Assembly (NCBI GenBank): GCA_026395275.1
Contig: JAPLZA010000037.1
Location: 1-12,951 of the forward strand
Direction of reading: 5' to 3'
Length of the DNA: 12,951 bases
From: Candidatus Staskawiczbacteria bacterium
Lineage (GTDB): Bacteria; Patescibacteriota; Minisyncoccia; Minisyncoccales; Staskawiczbacteraceae
Both the position numbers and the translations under genes were made by a program. Shown here piece after piece: positions 6,800-12,951 of the stretch; within the stretch, counting starts at the first letter, position 1; the number at the start of each line of letters is the position of its first letter. The notes below the pieces were generated by a model. That model did not search any database. It saw nothing but the letters and a program-made list of their open reading frames with translations, and was not told where the DNA came from.

Positions 6800-8314
6800 A
6801 TGACTTTGTATTCAAGGAAGTGTGACTTATGTCATAGGCAGATAATCTCGATGTATAACCCCGAATCTCCCTATGCAGTTTACTGTGAAGAATGTTATAG
6901 ATCAGATAAATGGGATCCATATTCATATGCCCAGGATTACAATCCAGGCGAGCCGTTTTTCGATCAACTTGGGAAGCTTCTAAAACGTGTGCCCAAAATG
7001 GCAATTTATTCCGACCATACGAGGCCCAGCATAAACAGTGAATATATAAATTATTCCGGGGCAAATAAAAATTGTTATTTAATTTTTAATGGTGGAGATT
7101 CTGAAGATTTATTATATTCGAGGGGCGCCAGATTTTCTAAGGACAGCTCGGATATATATTTTGGTCAAAAATTGGAGCGTTGCTATGAGGGAATAAATGT
7201 AAATCAATCCAGCGGTGTAAGATTCTCTAAAAATGTCTCAAATAGCGTTGATTCGGATTTTTTAATTAATTCTGTGAATGTGCAAGATTGTTTCGGTTGC
7301 GTAAATCTTAGGCACAAAAATAATCATTTTTTAAATGAGCCGATAGATAAAACAATTTATAAAATAAAGACCGAAGAAATCAAAGGCAGTTATTCAAAAA
7401 CAAATAATTTTTCAGAACATTTTAAAAAATTTAGTTTAAAATTTCCCAGGCGTGAAAATAATAATTTAAAGACAATAAATTGCACTGGAGATTGTATTTT
7501 TGGATCCAAAAATTGTTTTAATTGTTTTGAAATAGCTGATTGTGAAAATTGTAAGTTTGGTTATTTTGTTAAAAATTCTAAAGATTGTCATGATTTTATG
7601 GGTTTTGGATATAGCGCAGAACTTTTGTATGAGTGTGTTGGTGTTGGATTTTCTCAGCGAGTAATCGGTACTTATTGGGTTGAAAATTCGCATGATATCG
7701 AATATTGTTTTAGCACTTTTTCCAGCGAATACTGTCTAGGATGTGATGGTTTAAAGCATGGGCAATACGTTATTCTAAATAGGAAATATACACCAGAGCA
7801 ATTTAACGAAATAAGAGGAAATATTTTGAGAGAACTTAAATCGAGAGGGATTTATGGTTCTTTTATGCCCACTGGTATTGCGCCATTTTCCTACAATGAA
7901 ACAATCGCCCAAGATTATATGCCCCTTTCTAAAGAAGAAGCTCTTAGTGCAGGCTTCCGTTGGGAGGAAAATTTACAGATAACAAAAGGTAGGGGAACCT
8001 TAAACGTAAAAGATATCCCTGATCATATTAAAGATGTTGCGGATTCTATTAAAAAGGAAATTTTAGTTTGTATTTGTTGTGGAAGAAATTATAAAATTAC
8101 AAAACAAGAACTGGAATTTTACCGCAAAGAGGTTATCCCAATTCCACATTGTTGTTTCTACTGTAGGCATAAGAAAAGAGTAAAGGAGAGGGGCGGACTT
8201 AAATTGTTTGATAGAAGTTGTGCAAAATGTGGCAAGGGAATTAAAACCACTTACGCTCCAGACAGGCCAGAAATAGTTTATTGTGAAAGTTGTTACCAAC
8301 AAGAAGTGGTATAA
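6800..8314 (+). CDS. Cys-rich zinc-ribbon/solenoid protein, array gene E, part downstream of the premature stop
   Basis: This is the same frame as the fragment at 6650-6787. The first ATG after the stop is at 6800 (12 bases beyond it, no Shine-Dalgarno), giving 504 residues if translation restarts there. It keeps the second N-terminal half-site intact (CDLC ... VYCEECY), then repeat stretch 1, unusually poor in Cys and rich in Ser/Asn/Asp, closed by GCVNLRHKNNHFLN. A linker follows, then repeat stretch 2 closed by GCDGLKHGQYVILN, a shortened connector without the PYxDKKGRVYKYGEFFP segment, and a complete C-terminal ribbon at 424-504 (CICC, CFYC, CAKC, CESC). The remaining frame is clean and the metal-site cysteines are kept. 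That fits a very recent interruption, a functional shorter product, or a base-call error. Whether any protein is made cannot be told from the sequence. Confidence -1.
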   Translation: MTLYSRKCDLCHRQIISMYNPESPYAVYCEECYRSDKWDPYSYAQDYNPGEPFFDQLGKLLKRVPKMAIYSDHTRPSINSEYINYSGANKNCYLIFNGGDSEDLLYSRGARFSKDSSDIYFGQKLERCYEGINVNQSSGVRFSKNVSNSVDSDFLINSVNVQDCFGCVNLRHKNNHFLNEPIDKTIYKIKTEEIKGSYSKTNNFSEHFKKFSLKFPRRENNNLKTINCTGDCIFGSKNCFNCFEIADCENCKFGYFVKNSKDCHDFMGFGYSAELLYECVGVGFSQRVIGTYWVENSHDIEYCFSTFSSEYCLGCDGLKHGQYVILNRKYTPEQFNEIRGNILRELKSRGIYGSFMPTGIAPFSYNETIAQDYMPLSKEEALSAGFRWEENLQITKGRGTLNVKDIPDHIKDVADSIKKEILVCICCGRNYKITKQELEFYRKEVIPIPHCCFYCRHKKRVKERGGLKLFDRSCAKCGKGIKTTYAPDRPEIVYCESCYQQEVV

Positions 8315-8408
8315 TATAAAAATCTTATGAACCAAGAAACAAAAAAATGCCAAAATTGCAAAAAGGACTTCGTGATTGAGACTGACGATTTTACATTTTA
8401 CGAAAAAA
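8291..8408 (+). repeat. 118-bp perfect direct repeat, copy 2 (E/F junction)
   Basis: Second copy of the repeat at 6614-6731. It joins the end of gene E to the start of gene F, including the intergenic -10 box and the ATG of gene F. A crossover between the two copies would delete or duplicate exactly one array gene (1677 bp) while leaving an intact gene junction and start. Confidence -1.
8307..8315 (+). promoter_or_regulatory. Extended -10 box overlapping stop of gene E
   Basis: Identical in sequence and placement to the box at 6630-6638 (TGGTATAAT, 11 bases before the ATG of gene F), as both are in the 118-bp repeat. It would allow gene F to be transcribed independently of the interrupted gene E. 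Confidence -1.
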
Positions 8409-10120
8409 CGAAAGTGCCGACGCCAACTTGGTGTAAAGAGTGTAGGCTATGGCGACGCCTTTCTTATTCTAATGAACGACATTTATATCAAAACGTTTGT
8501 GGGCTGTGTGGTCAGAAAATTATTTCAATGTACCCACAAGAGACTGTTTTTCCAGTTTATTGCTTTGACTGTTATAGAGGGGATAATTGGGATCCATTAA
8601 GCTATGGCAAAGATTATGATTTTTCAAAAACATTTTTTGAACAATTTCGCGAATTAAAAAATAAAGTGCCAAGGGCTGAACGCGTTGTGCAGGGCGACCT
8701 TATGGGCAATAATTACTGCAATAGGGCAAGTTATAACAAAAATTCTTATCTTTTAGTAAGGGCAAATTATAACGAGAATTCATTTTATTCTTATAACCTT
8801 TGGGATTGCAAAGATTCTTCAGATTGTCTTAACGCACATAGGTCAGAACTAGCCTATGAATGCATAGATACAGTTGATTGCTATCATATTCAATATGCGC
8901 AAGAGTGTAGGCAGTGCCGAGATTCTATTTTTATTTTTGATTGCCGAAATTGCGTTGATTGTGTTGGATGTGCGGGTTTAAGAAACAAACAGTATTACAT
9001 ACTTAATCAACCACATACAAAAGAAGAATATAAAAAAGAATTAGAAAAATTAAATCTTGATACAAGGGATGGTTTAGAAATTTTTTCTGATAAATTTAAA
9101 GAGCTATTAAAGAGTGCTATTCGAGAATCGGCGATATTTACCAATTGCGTAAACTCAACCGGAAATTGGCTTATTGATTGTAAAAATGTGGAAAATTCCT
9201 ATCAATCGCGTAAAGTTGAAGATGGAAAAAATCTTCTTTCTATTGTTGAGGCAAAAGATTGTATGGATTATTCATATTGGGGACGCGCTACAGAACTTGT
9301 TTATGAAACTACCAATTGTGGTTATAACTGTTCGCGTATAAGATTTGCTAATGAATCATGGGACTCCTGCCACGACCTTACATATTGTGATAATTGCTAT
9401 GGTTCAGGAAATTTGTTTGGATGTGTGGGAATTAGAAAAGGGGAGTATTGTATTTTGAACAAACAATATACCAAAGGAGAATATGAAGAAATTGTGCCAA
9501 AAATTATTTCTCATATGAAAGATATGCCCTATAAAGACAAAAAAGGCAGAGTATATGCATTTGGAGAATATTTTCCACCGGAGTTTTCAGCGTCTGCATA
9601 CAATACCAGTTTAGGTTTTGAATATTTTCCACTAACACAGAAAGAAACTATTGCCGAAGGATTGCAATGGGAAGATAAAAAAGATAAAGAGTATAAGACA
9701 ACTATTTCTTGGAAAGACTTACCGAAGAAAATTACAGATGTTAAAGACGATATTTTGAAAGAAACAATATTGTGTCAGGCATATGATAAACAAGGAGTCG
9801 AAGTTATAAAAGGACATAATTGTGCCAAGGCTTTTAAAATTACAAAAGACGAACTCGCTTTTTATAAGAGAATGAATATACCTTTGCCTCAAGATTGCCC
9901 TAATACTCGTCACTTTAAACGTTTTATAAAGCGCAACCCGCTTAAGCTTTGGAAGCGGCAGTGTATGTGTGGTTCGGTAAACTCACCACAGGTGATAAAA
10001 AACACCGCCGAACATTTCCATGGAGGCAAACCTTGCCCAAATGAATTCGAAACTTCTTATGCATCAGACAGGCCAGAAATTGTTTATTGTGAGCAGTGTT
10101 ACCAACAAGAAGTAGTATAA
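8327..10120 (+). CDS. Cys-rich zinc-ribbon/solenoid protein, array gene F
   Basis: Full-length member of 597 residues and the last of the array. The start ATG gives MNQETKKCQNC; the first 27 codons are identical in DNA to gene E. Parts: N-terminal ribbon C8/C11 and C36/C39; intact second half-site (CGLC ... VYCFDCY); repeat stretch 1 closed by GCAGLRNKQYYILN; Lys/Glu-rich linker; repeat stretch 2 closed by GCVGIRKGEYCILN; connector; C-terminal module at 483-597. In that module one cysteine of the usual CPxC is Thr (CPNTRH), and there is a His-containing insert (CMC ... HFHGGKPC, residues 546-570) like that of gene B. No signal peptide or membrane segment is seen. An extended -10 box overlapping the stop of gene E precedes it. 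pgk begins 30 bases downstream. Function unknown. Confidence -1.
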   Translation: MNQETKKCQNCKKDFVIETDDFTFYEKTKVPTPTWCKECRLWRRLSYSNERHLYQNVCGLCGQKIISMYPQETVFPVYCFDCYRGDNWDPLSYGKDYDFSKTFFEQFRELKNKVPRAERVVQGDLMGNNYCNRASYNKNSYLLVRANYNENSFYSYNLWDCKDSSDCLNAHRSELAYECIDTVDCYHIQYAQECRQCRDSIFIFDCRNCVDCVGCAGLRNKQYYILNQPHTKEEYKKELEKLNLDTRDGLEIFSDKFKELLKSAIRESAIFTNCVNSTGNWLIDCKNVENSYQSRKVEDGKNLLSIVEAKDCMDYSYWGRATELVYETTNCGYNCSRIRFANESWDSCHDLTYCDNCYGSGNLFGCVGIRKGEYCILNKQYTKGEYEEIVPKIISHMKDMPYKDKKGRVYAFGEYFPPEFSASAYNTSLGFEYFPLTQKETIAEGLQWEDKKDKEYKTTISWKDLPKKITDVKDDILKETILCQAYDKQGVEVIKGHNCAKAFKITKDELAFYKRMNIPLPQDCPNTRHFKRFIKRNPLKLWKRQCMCGSVNSPQVIKNTAEHFHGGKPCPNEFETSYASDRPEIVYCEQCYQQEVV

Positions 10121-10141
10121 TTGCAAAAAATATCTTATAAT
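10116..10141 (+). promoter_or_regulatory. Two TATAAT boxes, 20 bp apart, before pgk
   Basis: TATAAT occurs at 10116-10121, overlapping the stop of gene F, and again at 10136-10141, ending 9 bases before the ATG of pgk at 10151. The downstream box is placed to give a leaderless or near-leaderless pgk mRNA. No good -35 is visible for either, and the region is AT-rich, so chance matches are possible. Confidence -1.
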
Positions 10142-10150
10142 ACTATTAAG

Positions 10151-11188
10151 ATGAAAATATTAAAAAATTTAAGCGTGGCCAATAAGCGCATCTTGGTAAG
10201 GTGCGATTTTAATGTGCCTTTAGATAAAAAGGGCAGAATTGCTGATGATTTTAGAATTAAGCAAAGTTTGCCCACAATTAAATATTTAATAGGTACTAGG
10301 TCAAAAATAATTTTAATGAGTCATTTGGGTGAACCCAATGGAGAAGTAGTTGAAGAATTAAAAATGGATAGAATCGCTGAAAGATTATCAAAATATCTTG
10401 GCGTTCCTGTTGCTAAAGCGAATGATTGCGTGGGGCCAAGCATAGAAAGCGATGCTAAACAAATGTCAGACGGAAAGGTTTTATTATTGGAAAATTTAAG
10501 GTTTCACAAAGAGGAACAAGACAATGACTTAGAATTTGCCCAGAAGCTTTCTTTTTTAGGAGACATTTATGTAAATGATGCTTTTGGAGTCTGTCATAGG
10601 AATAATGCCTCGGTTTCTTTGGTTTCTAAATTAATACCAAGTTGCGCGGGTTTACTGCTTGATAAAGAAATTACAAATTTAGATAAGATTTTAAATAATC
10701 CGGAAAAGCCCATGGTGGCAATTGTTGGCGGAGCAAAAGTTGAAACAAAAGCAAAATTTATAGACAACATTTCTAAGGTTGCAGATTTTGTGATAATTAG
10801 CGGGTTGATAGCAAAAGAAGTTGCTGAAAAAGGTATTAAGTTTAAATATCCTGAAAAAATAGTTTCACCAGTTGGAGATTTAGGAGCTTTGGATATTAAT
10901 GCTGATTCATTGAAAATCTTTAAGGAAAAAATAATGCAGGCCAAAACAATTTTATGGAACGGACCATTCGGAAAGTTTGAAGAGAAAAAATATGCTAAAG
11001 GAACCTTAGAAATTGCTAAGGCAATAATTGCCAGCAAGGCATTTTCTGTTGTGGGGGGAGGCGAGACCGTTGAATTCTTAGAAAAACAAGGTATGATTGA
11101 TAAGTTCGGGCATGTTTCAACCGGTGGTGGCGCAATGCTAAGTTATTTAGCGGGGGACAAATTGCCCGGAATAGAAGCGTTGCAGTAA
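10151..11188 (+). CDS. pgk: Phosphoglycerate kinase
   Basis: Transfers phosphate between 1,3-bisphosphoglycerate and ADP, forming 3-phosphoglycerate and ATP in glycolysis; cytoplasmic. The product of 345 residues shows the family motifs in order: VRCDFNVP (16-23), DDFRIKQSLPTIKYL with the substrate-binding Arg at 35, SHLG (57-60), LENLRF (113-118), NDAFGVCHRNNAS (142-154), VGGAKVETK (192-200, both conserved Lys present), WNGPFGKFE (269-277), VGGGET (301-306) and STGGGA near the end. The ATG at 10151 is chosen over an in-frame TTG at 10121 because it places the N-terminus where the family starts. It is about 50 residues shorter than typical bacterial enzymes, mainly before WNGPFG. Two unusual residues: Glu61 where SHLGRP normally has Arg, and Glu in GGGET where Asp is usual. 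The fold assignment is secure; full activity is probable but not proven. Confidence -1.
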   Translation: MKILKNLSVANKRILVRCDFNVPLDKKGRIADDFRIKQSLPTIKYLIGTRSKIILMSHLGEPNGEVVEELKMDRIAERLSKYLGVPVAKANDCVGPSIESDAKQMSDGKVLLLENLRFHKEEQDNDLEFAQKLSFLGDIYVNDAFGVCHRNNASVSLVSKLIPSCAGLLLDKEITNLDKILNNPEKPMVAIVGGAKVETKAKFIDNISKVADFVIISGLIAKEVAEKGIKFKYPEKIVSPVGDLGALDINADSLKIFKEKIMQAKTILWNGPFGKFEEKKYAKGTLEIAKAIIASKAFSVVGGGETVEFLEKQGMIDKFGHVSTGGGAMLSYLAGDKLPGIEALQ

Positions 11189-11216
11189 GTTTCGCTCGGC
11201 AATAACTAAAATATTT

Positions 11217-12383
11217 ATGGGGAAAGTTAAAAAACAAAAAATAAAAAATATTGAAAAAGCGTCAGATAGGATTAAAAAAGCCGTTCAAAACAAAGAACGG
11301 ATTATTTTGTATGGAGATTCGGATTTAGATGGAATTTCTTCTGTTGTTATTTTAGAAGAGGCTATCAAGAACCTGGGAGGACACGTTGACTGCGCTTTTT
11401 TTCCGGATAGAGAAACTGACGGCTATGGAATAAACTTAAAAGCCTTAGAAATGCTTAAAAAGAAGGCGCCTGCGCTTTTAATAACTTTAGACCTTGGAAT
11501 TGGAAACGTAAAAGAAGTTGATGTTGCAAATAAATTAGGCTTTGAAGTTATTATTGTTGATCATCACGAACCTTTGGTTGGAGTTCCTAACGCTTCTATA
11601 ATTGTTGATCCAAAGCAATATGATGACCCATATCCATTCAAAGGTTTAGCTGACGTTGGGGTTGCATATAATCTTTGTTTAGAGTTATTAGGAGACAAAA
11701 TTTCTAGTAATTTAAAAAATAGTTTTTTAGAATTAACCGCCATGGGCACAATTGCTGATATGGTGCCACAGACCGATCAAAATCAAGAAATTATAGAAGA
11801 AGGTTTGAGGTCTTTAAGAAATACTTTCCGCCCGGCATTTAAAACATTTTTGGAAATTTTAGGAGAGGGAAGAGTATTTGAAGATTCTTTGCCAAAAATA
11901 ATTTCTGCTTTAAATTCTGCCGAAAGTTTGAATTTTGAAAATGAGTCTTATTTACTTTTGACTTCTTCTGATAAAAAACAGTGCAAGGAATTAGCGCAAA
12001 AACTTTTAGATAATACAAATTATAAGCAAATTCAAATCAAAAATATTACACAGGAAGTGGAGAGAAGAATTGCGCAAAAGCCAGACGAAACGATTGTTTT
12101 TGAGGGAGACCCTGCATGGAAATTGGTTTTGGCCGGATCTGTTGCTTCAACAATTTGCGCAAAATACGGCAAGCCAGCTTTTATTTTTAGAAAAATGGAT
12201 AAAGAGTCCAGCGGATCGGTTAGAAATCCCCATGGGACAAATTCAGTTGATGCAATGGCAACCTGTTCGGACTTTTTAATAACTTATGGTGGGCATGCCA
12301 ATGCATCTGGTTTTAGGGTAAAAAATGAATATTTAGATAAGTTTAAGAATAAATTAACAGAATATTTTAAGAAGGGTAAATAG
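11217..12383 (+). CDS. RecJ-like DHH/DHHA1 family phosphoesterase
   Basis: Protein of 388 residues of the DHH superfamily, which cleaves phosphodiester bonds using two metal ions. Motifs seen: YGDSDLDG at 32-39 (the DxDxDG motif), TLDLGI with Asp92, the signature DHH at 115-117, GTIADMVP (a RecJ-type motif), and the DHHA1 domain with GSVAST, SSGSVRNP and YGGHANASGF (Gly-Gly-His at 358-360). This resembles the catalytic core of the single-strand DNA exonuclease RecJ more than the nanoRNase NrnA. It lacks the extra C-terminal OB-fold region of full RecJ (usually well over 500 residues), so the exact substrate is uncertain and no symbol is given. The first about 25 residues are Lys-rich. It follows pgk by 28 bases without a visible Shine-Dalgarno and ends just before a terminator, so it may be the last gene of a pgk-led transcript. 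Confidence -1.
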   Translation: MGKVKKQKIKNIEKASDRIKKAVQNKERIILYGDSDLDGISSVVILEEAIKNLGGHVDCAFFPDRETDGYGINLKALEMLKKKAPALLITLDLGIGNVKEVDVANKLGFEVIIVDHHEPLVGVPNASIIVDPKQYDDPYPFKGLADVGVAYNLCLELLGDKISSNLKNSFLELTAMGTIADMVPQTDQNQEIIEEGLRSLRNTFRPAFKTFLEILGEGRVFEDSLPKIISALNSAESLNFENESYLLLTSSDKKQCKELAQKLLDNTNYKQIQIKNITQEVERRIAQKPDETIVFEGDPAWKLVLAGSVASTICAKYGKPAFIFRKMDKESSGSVRNPHGTNSVDAMATCSDFLITYGGHANASGFRVKNEYLDKFKNKLTEYFKKGK

Positions 12384-12390
12384 AGAATAG

Positions 12391-12409
12391 ACCGCCGAGG
12401 GCGGTTTTT
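12391..12409 (+). terminator. Rho-independent terminator after the DHH gene
   Basis: A perfect 6-bp GC-rich stem (ACCGCC at 12391-12396 with GGCGGT at 12400-12405), a 3-base loop (GAG) and a run of five T (12405-12409, the first T also in the stem). It begins 7 bases after the stop of the DHH gene and separates the upstream gene block from the next promoter. Confidence -1.
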
Positions 12410-12411
12410 GC

Positions 12412-12440
12412 TTGACACGAGCCATATATTAGGTTATACA
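12412..12440 (+). promoter_or_regulatory. Sigma70-type promoter for the exported-protein gene
   Basis: A perfect -35 (TTGACA, 12412-12417), an exact 17-bp spacer, and a -10 of TATACA (12435-12440, one mismatch to consensus). It starts three bases after the terminator. Transcription should begin near 12447, giving a leader of about 70 bases. This is by far the best promoter of -35/-10 type in the window. Confidence -1.
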
Positions 12441-12450
12441 AAAAATAGCT

Positions 12451-12485
12451 GTTATCTGTGGTTCTGACATAGTCAGACGGATAAC
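12451..12485 (+). promoter_or_regulatory. Stem-loop in the 5' leader (or operator)
   Basis: The outer arms GTTATCTG (12451-12458) and CGGATAAC (12478-12485) pair over 8 bp with one G-T pair. The inner arms TCTGAC (12463-12468) and GTCAGA (12472-12477) pair perfectly around an ATA loop, with TGGT (12459-12462) bulged on one side. There is no T-run, so it is not a terminator. Its place just after the predicted transcription start suits an mRNA-stabilising hairpin, a regulatory leader, or a repressor operator; the sequence cannot decide between these. Confidence -1.
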
Positions 12486-12502
12486 AACCTTAACAATCCA
12501 AT

Positions 12503-12507
12503 AGGAG
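12503..12507 (+). promoter_or_regulatory. Shine-Dalgarno site
   Basis: AGGAG lies 9 bases before the ATG at 12517 and fixes that start over the nearby in-frame ATGs at 12523 and 12529. It is the only convincing Shine-Dalgarno site seen before a gene in this window. Confidence -1.
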
Positions 12508-12516
12508 CTAGTTGCA

Positions 12517-12924
12517 ATGAAGATGAAAATGGTAGTTAGTCTGTTGGTGGTTGCGCTGATGGCGATGGCAGTCAATGCCGAAGCCAAAACCCCACCCAAA
12601 CCCGCACCTTCGCCGCCTCCCAAGAGCGTTAAGGTCACGAACATCAAATCCGTAGTTAAACCCGTCGTTGCCACAGTTACCAGCGTTGCCACGAAGGCCA
12701 AGGTCACAGTCGGTGACTCCGTCTACTCGCATGTGACTCGCCCCAACGGCGACCGCAGCCTGGTTTATGGCACGAAGGGTAGCGACGTCCATAACCACGC
12801 GGTAATTGACAGCAAAGGCAACGTCAAATATCTCCGCGAGGAAGGGCAAGTCATCGCGGAAGATTCGGAATTGGCAACAGAAGTGTTGATGACCATCGCG
12901 TTCATCACACTTATGTGCCTGTAA
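12517..12924 (+). CDS. Small exported protein of unknown function
   Basis: Protein of 135 residues. The N-terminus is a typical Sec signal peptide: basic MKMKM, hydrophobic core VVSLLVVALMAMAV, and a signal-peptidase I site of the AxA type (AEA, cleavage about residue 23). A Pro/Lys-rich stretch follows (PPKPAPSPPPK), then a Val/Lys/Thr-rich segment, then a polar domain with DSVYSHVTRPNGDRSLVYG and HNHAVIDSKGNVKYL. The last 17 residues (from LATEV) are hydrophobic and end in Cys-Leu. They could be a weak membrane anchor or a buried strand. I do not recognise the family. The gene has its own promoter, leader hairpin and Shine-Dalgarno, and is much richer in G and C than the rest of the window (for example 37 of 60 bases in 12721-12780 against 19 of 60 in 10201-10260). 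Two overlapping minus-strand frames are judged to be shadows. Confidence -1.
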   Translation: MKMKMVVSLLVVALMAMAVNAEAKTPPKPAPSPPPKSVKVTNIKSVVKPVVATVTSVATKAKVTVGDSVYSHVTRPNGDRSLVYGTKGSDVHNHAVIDSKGNVKYLREEGQVIAEDSELATEVLMTIAFITLMCL

Positions 12925-12951
12925 CTACTCAGGCGAGTCTAACGGCTACGC

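Noticed and set aside
2..10120. CRISPR or DNA-level tandem repeat array
   Set aside because: The short periodicity is at protein level inside coding frames with diverged DNA; there are no uniform repeats with unique spacers.
10121..10150. TTG start for pgk at 10121
   Set aside because: It adds ten residues absent from the family; ATG 10151 fits the normal N-terminus.
11180..11208. Possible hairpin between pgk and the DHH gene
   Set aside because: Only about five pairs with a wobble, a long loop and no T-run; too weak for a terminator.
12429..12849. Two minus-strand frames overlapping the last gene
   Set aside because: The + strand gene has promoter, Shine-Dalgarno and signal peptide; the minus frames have none and are typical shadows in GC-rich DNA.
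12925..12951. ACTC/GAGT pairing after the last stop as a terminator
   Set aside because: A 4-bp stem without a T-run, at the window edge; not supportable.

Overview
The window looks like part of a small, AT-rich bacterial genome, most plausibly a member of the Candidate Phyla Radiation (Patescibacteria, Parcubacteria-like). The reasons are low GC through most of the window, tightly packed co-directional genes with no visible Shine-Dalgarno sites, a shortened phosphoglycerate kinase, and a cysteine-rich protein family that I recall, from memory only, as common and uncharacterised in those genomes. Every gene is on the + strand.

From 2 to 10120 lies a tandem array of six paralogous genes (here A to F) coding for soluble proteins of about 550 to 600 residues. 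Each protein has a zinc-ribbon-like module at the N-terminus, two stretches of short Cys/Asn/Tyr/Ser-rich repeats that look like beta-solenoids (each closed by a motif of the type GC-x-NLRNKQY-x-IFN), a Lys/Glu-rich linker between them, and a second zinc-ribbon module at the C-terminus that resembles the first. Gene A is cut by the left edge of the window. Gene E is interrupted by one in-frame TAA after 45 codons, so its downstream part can only be made by restart. Genes sit 4 to 13 bases apart. A perfect 118-bp repeat spans the D/E and E/F junctions, which points to recent duplication or gene conversion. The last codons plus stop of several genes read as a consensus (often extended) -10 promoter box, placed so that the next gene's mRNA would be nearly leaderless.

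The array is followed by two housekeeping genes: pgk (phosphoglycerate kinase, 10151-11188) and a short RecJ-like DHH/DHHA1 phosphoesterase (11217-12383), then a clear rho-independent terminator (12391-12409).

Beyond the terminator the sequence changes character. A textbook sigma70-type promoter (TTGACA, 17 bp, TATACA), a structured 5' leader and a good Shine-Dalgarno site drive a GC-rich gene for a small exported protein (12517-12924). It differs in composition and initiation signals from everything before it, so it is either a horizontally acquired or differently regulated gene, or the mark of an assembly join.

The biological role of the cysteine-rich family is unknown. From sequence alone, cytoplasmic metal-binding scaffolds or binding proteins diversified by recombination among tandem copies is a reasonable hypothesis, not a demonstrated function.
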